Assembly: GCA_026395855.1 (NCBI GenBank)
Contig: JAPLXX010000035.1
Location: 1 to 10,062, forward strand
Direction: 5' to 3'
DNA from: Candidatus Pacearchaeota archaeon
Lineage (GTDB): Archaea > Nanobdellota > Nanobdellia > Pacearchaeales > GW2011-AR1
DNA length: 10,062 bases
Both the position numbers and the translations under genes were made by a program. Under the pieces are notes generated by a model. That model was not told the DNA's origin. It made no database searches and saw only the letters and a program-made list of their open reading frames with translations. Positions 1 through 4,936 of this stretch are shown here, piece after piece (the first letter of the stretch is position 1; each line of letters starts with the position of its first letter).

Positions 1-1
1 T

Positions 2-796
2 GTCAGCGAAGAACAAATACCGGTCACAACAACTGAGGAAGAACCTGAAATAACTGCAATATCTATCGGAGAAATTTCTGTGCAGAATTTAAATCAGGGA
101 GATTCAAAATCATTAACATTATCTGTGCAGAACACAGGAACAACTTCTGTGTCTTCTTGTGCATTAACAGGGGATGATTCTGGATTTGTCAGTATTACTG
201 GCAGCGAAGCAATGGGAATTAATGCAGGAGAAAGTGCGGTTTATTCTTTCTCTTTGAATATTCCAAAAAATGCAAATTTGGGAGCACATACAGTAACATT
301 GTCTGTAACCTGCTCTGAAACCGGCGCAAACAAAGAAGTTTCTGTTAATGTTTTGCAGAAGAAACTTGACTTTAATATCACAAATGTGCAGAGAACAAGA
401 GAAGACAGGGTAAGGGTTGCTTATGCTATTACAGAACTTGTGGGTGAAAATCAGGATGTGCAAATATTCTTCTCTATAAAAGATGCATTTGGTTTGCAGG
501 TTGCGAATATATCACAGAATAAAAGCATTGGCGCAAATAAAACAGATGATTTCAGAGTTAATATGCCCATAAACGAAACTCTGAAGGGAAATTTAACATT
601 ATCTGCGGCTTTCAATTCTCAGATTTATTCAAGTAATGTTCTGGAACCAATAAGTCTTGGAGCGCCAATAGGGGGCTTTGCAATATTTGAAGGTCTTGGT
701 GGAACAGGAAGCATAATTCTTCTTGTAGCTGTTGTTTTGATTATCGTAGCAATATTCTTTATTGCAAGAAAAATGAGAAAATCAGCTAAGAGATAA
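2..796 (+). CDS. C-terminal part of a membrane-anchored surface protein (5' end outside window)
   Basis: The frame is open from base 2 to the TAA at 794-796, giving 264 visible residues, so the true start lies upstream of the window; the GTG at 80 is only the first internal start codon. An acidic, Thr-rich linker (about residues 7-17) leads into a beta-rich region with alternating hydrophobic residues and repeated 'LTLSV' and 'VTLSV' strands, like the Ig-like NEW3/COG1470-type modules of archaeal surface proteins. Two cysteines (visible residues 53 and 104) could form a disulfide. Several N-x-S/T sequons in the ectodomain are possible glycosylation sites. A single hydrophobic helix at about 237-255 is followed by a basic tail (KMRKSAKR), giving an extracellular body with a short cytoplasmic C-terminus. 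No catalytic motif is visible. An S-layer-associated, adhesion or secretion-linked role is possible, but the specific function is unknown. Confidence 0.75.
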   Translation, partial: VSEEQIPVTTTEEEPEITAISIGEISVQNLNQGDSKSLTLSVQNTGTTSVSSCALTGDDSGFVSITGSEAMGINAGESAVYSFSLNIPKNANLGAHTVTLSVTCSETGANKEVSVNVLQKKLDFNITNVQRTREDRVRVAYAITELVGENQDVQIFFSIKDAFGLQVANISQNKSIGANKTDDFRVNMPINETLKGNLTLSAAFNSQIYSSNVLEPISLGAPIGGFAIFEGLGGTGSIILLVAVVLIIVAIFFIARKMRKSAKR

Positions 797-826
797 GCTG
801 GAAGATTATTGAGAACCACCCAAACT

Positions 827-840
827 TTTATATATTTATT
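827..840 (+). promoter_or_regulatory. TATA box of the glycyl-tRNA synthetase gene
   Basis: A TTTATATATTTATT tract lies in the 73-base gap between the surface-protein gene and the synthetase. Its centre at about 833 predicts transcription start near 859, leaving a 5' leader of about 10 bases before the ATG at 870. No Shine-Dalgarno-like sequence precedes the ATG, which fits leaderless or near-leaderless translation. Confidence 0.6.
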
Positions 841-869
841 TGTAGTGCCTAATATAATTTTGTAATAAA

Positions 870-2555
870 ATGGCTTTTATAGTAAAGAAAAAAATTAACG
901 AAAAAGATTATTATTATCTTAACGAGAACAAAAGAGTGAATGGAAAAGTAAAAACAAAAACCCTTGCTTATCTTGGAAAGGATAAAAAAGAAGCTGAGAA
1001 AAAAGCTAAAGAGGTTATTAGAGAAAATAAGCAAACTGTTGAAAAAAAGAAAGCAGAAGCAGAAAAAACAGATGAGAAAAAAATAAAAATCAGCTCGCAG
1101 CTGCAGACAACAGAAATATCTATAGAGGAGCTTGCAGCTTTTTGCAAAAGAAAAGGTTTTGTCTATCAATCTGCGGAAATCTACGGCGGACTTGCCGGAT
1201 TCTGGGATTTTGGAAATCTCGGAACAGAGCTTAAGAATAACATAAAAAAAGAATGGTGGAAATACCATATATTTCAAAGAGAGGATATTGTAGGCATTGA
1301 CGGCGCAATAATTACAAATCCAAAGGTATGGGAAGCTTCGGGGCATGTTGAAAACTTTGTTGACGTTGCTGTTGTGAACAAAAAAACAAAAGAAAAATTC
1401 AAAGTGGATAAATTTGAAGCAGAGAAATATCAAAATGATCCTAAATTTGAAGTTAAGGGTGAATTTAATCCGATGTTTGCAACAAATGTGGGGCCTATTG
1501 CTTCTGATTCAATAAAATCTTATCTAAGACCTGAGACAGCCCAATTAATTTTTGCTAATTTCAAAACAGTTTATGAAAATGCTAGGTTAAAGCTGCCCTG
1601 CGGAATAGCTCAGGCAGGAAAGGCATTCAGAAATGAAATAGCTCCAAGGGATTTTCTTTTCAGAAGCAGGGAATTCGAGCAGATGGAAATTGAGTATTTT
1701 ATAAAAAAAGACATGAAATGCCCTTATAAAATTCCTGACGCAGAGGTTCTTGTTTATTCTGCAGAATCGCAAGAGAAAAATAAAGAGCCGGTTAATATGA
1801 AAATAAGCGAGGCATTTGAAAAGAAAATAATAAAGAAAGACTGGCATGCGTACTGGCTTGCTGTTGAATTGAAATGGTTCAAAGAACTTGGTGCAAATAT
1901 AAAAAATTTTAGGATAAGGCAGCATTCAAAAAATGAGCTTTCACATTATTCAACAGACACCTGGGATCTTGAATATAAATTTCCTTTTGGATGGAAAGAA
2001 CTGGAAGGAATAGCTGACAGGGGAAATTATGATTTAAGCCAGCATGAAAAATTTTCCGGAAAAGATATGAAAATTTTCGACGAAGAAAGCAAAGAAAAAA
2101 TAATTCCAGAGGTTATCTGCGAGCCCAGCCTTGGAATCGAAAGAGCATTTCTTGTTTTTATGCTCGATTCTTACTGCTATGACAAAGAAAGGGAAAATAT
2201 TGTTTTGAAACTTCATCCAAAGCTTGCTCCTATAAAAGCGGCTGTTTTTCCGATAGTAAAAGGGCCTAAATTTGAAAAAATTGCAGAGCAGATTGTCAGA
2301 AATTTGAGGCAAGAGTTCAATATAATCTATGACAAGTCAGGAAGCATCGGAAGAAGATATTCAAGAAATGATGAAGTGGGAACACCATTCTGCATAACTA
2401 TTGACGGGGATTCTTTGAAAAATAAAGATGTGACAATAAGAGACAGAGACACAAAAAAACAAATAAGAGTAAAAACAGAAGAATTAACCGGCATTTTGAG
2501 AGAATTAATTGAAAAAAGAATAAAATTTGAGAAAGCAGGAAAGCTCTTTTCATGA
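870..2555 (+). CDS. glyS: Glycyl-tRNA synthetase (alpha2 class II) with N-terminal extension
   Basis: This cytoplasmic enzyme (561 aa) charges tRNA-Gly with glycine. The class II core starts near residue 88: 'EIYGGLAGFWDFG' (103-115) is the family N-terminal signature, RPETAQ is at 220-225, the motif 2 arginine is in FRNEIAPR (253-260), and motif 3 is EPSLGIERA (418-426). A C-terminal anticodon-binding domain covers about 455-550, with GSIGRRYSRNDEVGTPF at 491-507. The sequence mixes bacterial-alpha2 features (KFPFGWKELEGIADR) with archaeal-like ones (RQHSKNELSHY). Residues 1-75 are odd: a compact segment with Tyr-Tyr-Tyr at 14-16 and 'TLAYLG' at 31-36, then a Lys/Glu-rich probable coiled coil (37-71). 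This extension is absent from Thermus or Bacillus GlyRS and resembles the N-terminus of IS1634-type transposases. The ATG at 870 fits the promoter. The enzyme identity is firm; the role of the extension is unknown. Confidence 0.96.
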   Translation: MAFIVKKKINEKDYYYLNENKRVNGKVKTKTLAYLGKDKKEAEKKAKEVIRENKQTVEKKKAEAEKTDEKKIKISSQLQTTEISIEELAAFCKRKGFVYQSAEIYGGLAGFWDFGNLGTELKNNIKKEWWKYHIFQREDIVGIDGAIITNPKVWEASGHVENFVDVAVVNKKTKEKFKVDKFEAEKYQNDPKFEVKGEFNPMFATNVGPIASDSIKSYLRPETAQLIFANFKTVYENARLKLPCGIAQAGKAFRNEIAPRDFLFRSREFEQMEIEYFIKKDMKCPYKIPDAEVLVYSAESQEKNKEPVNMKISEAFEKKIIKKDWHAYWLAVELKWFKELGANIKNFRIRQHSKNELSHYSTDTWDLEYKFPFGWKELEGIADRGNYDLSQHEKFSGKDMKIFDEESKEKIIPEVICEPSLGIERAFLVFMLDSYCYDKERENIVLKLHPKLAPIKAAVFPIVKGPKFEKIAEQIVRNLRQEFNIIYDKSGSIGRRYSRNDEVGTPFCITIDGDSLKNKDVTIRDRDTKKQIRVKTEELTGILRELIEKRIKFEKAGKLFS

Positions 2556-2560
2556 TTTTT

Positions 2561-2579
2561 ATTTTCCCGTCGGGAAAAT
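2561..2579 (+). terminator. Hairpin just after the glycyl-tRNA synthetase stop codon
   Basis: A perfect 8-bp inverted repeat (ATTTTCCC / GGGAAAAT) with a 3-base GTC loop begins 5 bases after the TGA stop. Downstream is A/T-rich sequence with T runs at about 2590-2604. Position and shape suit a transcription terminator or 3'-end stabilising hairpin. Confidence 0.6.
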
Positions 2580-2630
2580 TTAAAAAATATTTTTGGGGTT
2601 TTTTAAGAAAATGAAAAAAAAGAAAAGTTT

Positions 2631-2640
2631 TTTAAATAAA
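2631..2640 (+). promoter_or_regulatory. Possible TATA box for a short transcript
   Basis: TTTAAATAAA, preceded by a purine-rich stretch (GAAAAG), resembles an archaeal BRE/TATA element. It predicts a start near 2660, about 30 bases upstream of a 12-codon ORF at 2694. In such AT-rich DNA the match may be chance. Confidence 0.3.
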
Positions 2641-2693
2641 TAAAACGTAATATTAACAATTAAAAAGAGGTTTTTGATAAGACTAAAAGAAAA

Positions 2694-2732
2694 ATGGCAA
2701 AAAAGAAAGCAAAGAAAAAAAAGAAAAGATAA
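2694..2732 (+). CDS. 12-residue lysine-rich micro-ORF (MAKKKAKKKKKR)
   Basis: An ATG-to-TAA frame of 12 codons encodes an almost entirely basic peptide. A candidate TATA box lies about 55 bases upstream and a T-rich, terminator-like tract starts 8 bases downstream, so it could be a self-contained transcript of about 100 bases. The frame is open back to a TAA at 2661 without an alternative ATG, GTG or TTG. A GAGG at 2667-2670 is too far (23 bases) to be an obvious ribosome binding site. It may be a nucleic-acid-binding micropeptide, a small RNA, or a chance A-rich stretch. Confidence 0.25.
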   Translation: MAKKKAKKKKKR

Positions 2733-2739
2733 ATTTACT

Positions 2740-2775
2740 CTTAATTTTTTATTTTTTATCTTTTAATTTATCTTT
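2740..2775 (+). terminator. T-rich tract after the micro-ORF
   Basis: Successive T runs follow the TAA of the micro-ORF, as in archaeal oligo-U termination. An 8-bp inverted repeat, GATAAATT (2728-2735) with AATTTATC (2765-2772), brackets most of the tract. The remainder, about 2781-2881, shows no gene or structure that I can support; it is the 3' flank of the minus-strand tRNA. Confidence 0.35.
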
Positions 2776-2881
2776 AATACATTGTTAGTTTTTGAATATT
2801 ATTTATCTTCTCTGAATTTTAGGCGAGGTGTATTCTGAAAAAGTTCTTAGAGGTATCTATTTATTGAGAAATTTATCAAAA

Positions 2882-2953
2882 TGGCTGTACCAGGAGTTGA
2901 ACCTGGGACCTCCTGCTCATGAGACAGGCGTTCTACCGTTGAACTATACAGCC
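2882..2953 (-). tRNA. tRNA with CAU anticodon (elongator tRNA-Met most likely; tRNA-Ile2 possible)
   Basis: The minus strand folds into a complete 72-base cloverleaf: acceptor GGCTGTA/TACAGCC (7 bp), T8-A9, D stem GTTC/GAAC with a 7-base GG-containing loop, anticodon stem CCTGT/GCAGG (one T-G pair) with loop CTCATGA, variable loop AGGTC, T stem CCAGG/CCTGG with loop TTCAACT, and discriminator A. The anticodon is CAT. The 3' CCA is not encoded and there is no intron. The anticodon stem lacks the three G-C pairs of an initiator, so this is elongator Met or the Ile2 tRNA whose C34 becomes agmatidine in archaea; sequence alone does not settle it. A TTTT run directly follows the 3' end and could terminate transcription. 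Confidence 0.93.
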
Positions 2954-2973
2954 CCTGCTTAAAAAAGATAGTT

Positions 2974-2984
2974 GATTTAAAAGT
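2974..2984 (-). promoter_or_regulatory. TATA box of the tRNA gene
   Basis: On the minus strand this reads ACTTTTAAATC. Its centre at about 2979 lies 26 bases upstream of the tRNA 5' end at 2953, the canonical archaeal TATA distance. Confidence 0.6.
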
Positions 2985-3007
2985 TTTGAGGTTTCAGAAA
3001 ATGGGAA

Positions 3008-3196
3008 TTATTTCTTTTTATTATTCTTGCTGAATCTGGATAAATACCCTGCAACCTGATTTCTTATTTTCTTGCTAGGCATTGTATTATCCCCCAGGGT
3101 TTTTTTGTTTTTCTCGAAGTCTTCATTGAATTCTATGCCTCTTTTGACAAGCTCCTGAGCAGAGCGTTTTACAAGCTTTGATTTTATCTTTCCCAT
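3008..3196 (-). CDS. rps17e: 30S ribosomal protein S17e
   Basis: This 62-residue basic protein of the small ribosomal subunit is found in archaea and eukaryotes and not in bacteria, so it is a useful lineage marker here. Family features are visible end to end: the MGKIKSKLVKR start, the helix with QELVKRG, DFEKNKK (26-32), and the C-terminal KKIRNQVAGYLSR (42-54) followed by a Lys/Asn-rich tail. The length matches archaeal S17e. The ATG at 3196 begins the family N-terminus exactly. It lies 59 bases after the winged-helix-like gene and 54 bases before the tRNA, all on the minus strand. A possible TATA-like sequence overlaps the end of the upstream gene, so it may be transcribed alone or with its neighbours. 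Confidence 0.93.
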   Translation of the reverse strand: MGKIKSKLVKRSAQELVKRGIEFNEDFEKNKKTLGDNTMPSKKIRNQVAGYLSRFSKNNKKK

Positions 3197-3236
3197 GTGT
3201 AAGACACTTACGGTTTCTTTACAGTCAACTTCCCTT

Positions 3237-3267
3237 AAAAATCTTTTGCAAGTTTTTAAAGATTTTT
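3237..3267 (-). other. Inverted repeat between the winged-helix-like gene and S17e
   Basis: A 9-bp perfect inverted repeat, AAAAATCTT (3237-3245) and AAGATTTTT (3259-3267), flanks a 13-base loop. It overlaps the TAA of the upstream gene at 3256-3258. On the minus strand the distal arm ends in TTTTTAA, so it could attenuate or terminate transcription. The same DNA holds a TATA-like CTTTAAAAAC that could start S17e transcription. It is AT-rich, so chance is possible. Confidence 0.3.
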
Positions 3268-4131
3268 GTTTACCTTTTTTATAGATGAAAGGCCTTTAAG
3301 CGCCTCTATTAAGCTGTCAAGTTTTTTTAAAGGTCCGCCTAATCCAAGAATAATATACTTGAGTTTTTTTTCAGAAGCTCTTTTTGAGGCTTTTATTATA
3401 TCTTCCCCGCTGATTTTATTTTTATTGTAAGCTACGAGAAGTTTGTCTTCCCCGTTCTCCCTTACTTTTAATGCAATTTCTTTTTTTCCAAAACTTTCTA
3501 TATCTATCAGCTCTATTGAATTTTCTGAAAGAAATGTTTTTATGCTTGCAAAGAATTTATCATCTTTGTTTGAGGTTTTTTTTGGTGATGACTTTTTTGG
3601 TTTTCTTTTTGGCTTTTCTTTCTTTTCAAGAATTATCAATGGTTTTTCCGAAGGAACTTCTGCTTCCTTTTTTGTTTCTATCGGAACTATTTTTTCTTCT
3701 TTTATTTCTTGAATATCAAGCTCTGATTCGGGAATCTGGAAATATCTCCAGAATATTTCATCTTTATTCTTAAAAGGAATTGCAAAATCCCTTATTTCCC
3801 TAAGAGCAACGCGAATTGCAGGAGCCTGGACAGAATCTTTCAGAAATCTTTTTTCCTTGAGAAGCATAAAAGCTTCTTTTTCCCGGCTTTTGAGATATTG
3901 TGAAAATTTTTCCAGCATTAGCTCTTGTCCTGGAAGAAAATACAGGGGCGAGCTTCCAACCCGCATATTGCTTATTTTAATTCTCTTTTCAGAAATAAGC
4001 TCTGAAAGAAAGGCAGATGCAAAAAGAATGCTTGTTTTTATCTCGCTGGAAACATGAACAGGAAGGCTTGGGCCTTTTATTTGCATAAGCGAGATTATTT
4101 TTTCCTTTATTTCTGTTGTATCCTGAACCAT
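3256..4131 (-). CDS. Unrecognised basic protein with winged-helix-like N-terminus and alpha/beta C-terminus
   Basis: I do not recognise a named family for this 291-residue protein. Residues 1-70 look like a winged-helix DNA- or RNA-binding module: helices, then a turn and a wing-like strand pair ending in LYFLPGQE (63-70). A helical, charged region (71-135) includes a second hydrophobic helix. Residues 140-192 are a disordered Lys/Glu/Pro-rich linker with a very basic stretch (about 170-190). Residues 193-291 form an alpha/beta domain that could be a degenerate restriction-endonuclease-like fold (strand 219-224, LLVAYNKNK at 231-239, then a helix and strand YIILGLG), without a clear D-(D/E)xK set. 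The ATG at 4131 is preferred: a GTG at 4191 would extend the frame by 20 residues but overlaps the endA stop region. It lies 44 bases after endA and is probably co-transcribed, suggesting a nucleic-acid role. Confidence 0.75.
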   Translation of the reverse strand: MVQDTTEIKEKIISLMQIKGPSLPVHVSSEIKTSILFASAFLSELISEKRIKISNMRVGSSPLYFLPGQELMLEKFSQYLKSREKEAFMLLKEKRFLKDSVQAPAIRVALREIRDFAIPFKNKDEIFWRYFQIPESELDIQEIKEEKIVPIETKKEAEVPSEKPLIILEKKEKPKRKPKKSSPKKTSNKDDKFFASIKTFLSENSIELIDIESFGKKEIALKVRENGEDKLLVAYNKNKISGEDIIKASKRASEKKLKYIILGLGGPLKKLDSLIEALKGLSSIKKVNKNL

Positions 4132-4175
4132 TATCCTGAGAGAAACAACGAGATTATAAATTTTCTTGTGATGAA

Positions 4176-4694
4176 TTAAGGCTTGACCCACTTAACTTCA
4201 TAATAGCTTACATCGCCTTCTTCATCAACTATTGCAAGAAGAAGATTCTTTTTTGTTGAATGTGCAACCCGATTTTTTGCAGAAAATTCATGCCAGGTAA
4301 ATCTTCCTGATTCATGGTCTGCAAAAACTATCCATTTTGCATGCTTTTCACCTGGCTTTGAGCCTTTTTCGTAAATTCTGAAATCAGCTCCGAACTTCAA
4401 AGCTGTTTTTACCACATAGCCTTTTTCCCTGAGACTTTTGAAAACAGGATATTTTATGCCAATTCTTTTGTCTATTGAATATGCTTTTTTGCTTAGCTCT
4501 TTGAAAGACAATTCTTTTCTTTTATCAAAAAGTTTTACCTTGCCTTTTTCGACCAGAAACATGATCTCTGGCAGGGAATACTGGATTTTCTCTCCAACAG
4601 GCTCTCCAAAACTGCTTTTTCTATAAAGAGAGAATGCATCAGGAGAATTGCTTGATATAGAGGTTCCCATTAGATGTGCTGCAATATTTTCCAT
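4176..4694 (-). CDS. endA: tRNA-splicing endonuclease, homotetramer type
   Basis: This enzyme cuts introns out of pre-tRNAs at bulge-helix-bulge structures, before the RtcB ligase joins the exons. The length (172 aa) is that of the archaeal alpha4 form. The N-terminal fold covers about 1-85 and the catalytic domain about 86-172, with the family sequence KTALKFGADFRIYEKG at 96-111. The catalytic triad is intact and correctly spaced: Tyr108, His118 and Lys149, with the same 10- and 31-residue spacing as in Methanocaldococcus EndA. The C-terminal LLLAIVDEEGDVSYYEVKW (151-169) carries the strand used in dimer packing. The ATG at 4694 gives the expected N-terminal length. The gene heads a minus-strand cluster with the winged-helix-like protein and diverges from the leucyl-tRNA synthetase gene. 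The tRNA in this window has no intron, so the substrates lie elsewhere. Confidence 0.95.
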   Translation of the reverse strand: MENIAAHLMGTSISSNSPDAFSLYRKSSFGEPVGEKIQYSLPEIMFLVEKGKVKLFDKRKELSFKELSKKAYSIDKRIGIKYPVFKSLREKGYVVKTALKFGADFRIYEKGSKPGEKHAKWIVFADHESGRFTWHEFSAKNRVAHSTKKNLLLAIVDEEGDVSYYEVKWVKP

Positions 4695-4722
4695 TATGAA
4701 ATTTTCCTTAATTTTATTCGAC

Positions 4723-4740
4723 GAAATTCCAAAGAATTTC
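4723..4740 (-). other. Short hairpin in the probable endA leader
   Basis: A perfect 7-bp inverted repeat, GAAATTC/GAATTTC, with a 4-base loop, lies 29 bases upstream of the endA ATG. A TATA-like ATTTAAATATC on the minus strand (about 4765-4775) predicts transcription start near 4744, which would put the hairpin at the very 5' end of the mRNA. It could be a chance palindrome. Confidence 0.25.
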
Positions 4741-4869
4741 AGTCTTTTTAATGAAGAGAAGACGATATTTAAATTTTAGTTTATTTGCTTAAATTATTTG
4801 TCAATGTTCACCATAGTTAAATCATTTAATTTAAACTTAGATTATCGCCATAGTCCATGTTCCTTCTGG

Positions 4870-4879
4870 TATATATAAG
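4870..4879 (+). promoter_or_regulatory. Upstream candidate TATA box for the leucyl-tRNA synthetase operon
   Basis: TATATATAAG is the strongest TATA match in the divergent intergenic region. It would give transcription start near 4900 and a leader of about 37 bases. Confidence 0.35.
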
Positions 4880-4908
4880 AAGGTTTACTCCCCAACTTTC
4901 AGTAAACA

Positions 4909-4919
4909 ATATAAACTTT
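4909..4919 (+). promoter_or_regulatory. Proximal candidate TATA box for the leucyl-tRNA synthetase operon
   Basis: ATATAAACTTT has its core centred about 25 bases before the ATG at 4937, predicting a leaderless transcript. No Shine-Dalgarno sequence precedes the ATG, which fits. It may be used instead of, or together with, the TATA at 4870. Confidence 0.45.
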
Positions 4920-4936
4920 ATTTTTATTCTAATATA

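Noticed and set aside
849..1433. Long antisense frame opposite the glycyl-tRNA synthetase gene
   Set aside because: It is Phe/Ile-rich, the typical reverse reading of Lys/Glu-rich coding DNA, and lies inside a firmly identified gene. Similar antisense frames opposite leuS and the winged-helix-like gene were rejected for the same reason.
2611..2643. Ten-codon ORF (MKKKKSFLNK)
   Set aside because: It lies on top of the TATA-like element and looks like a by-product of A-rich sequence.
2882..2953. Initiator tRNA-Met
   Set aside because: The anticodon stem is CCTGT/GCAGG and lacks the three consecutive G-C pairs next to the loop that mark initiators.
4132..4191. GTG start extending the winged-helix-like protein by 20 residues
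   Set aside because: It would overlap the end of endA, the extra residues are not like the domain that follows, and an ATG at 4131 begins just before a plausible first helix.
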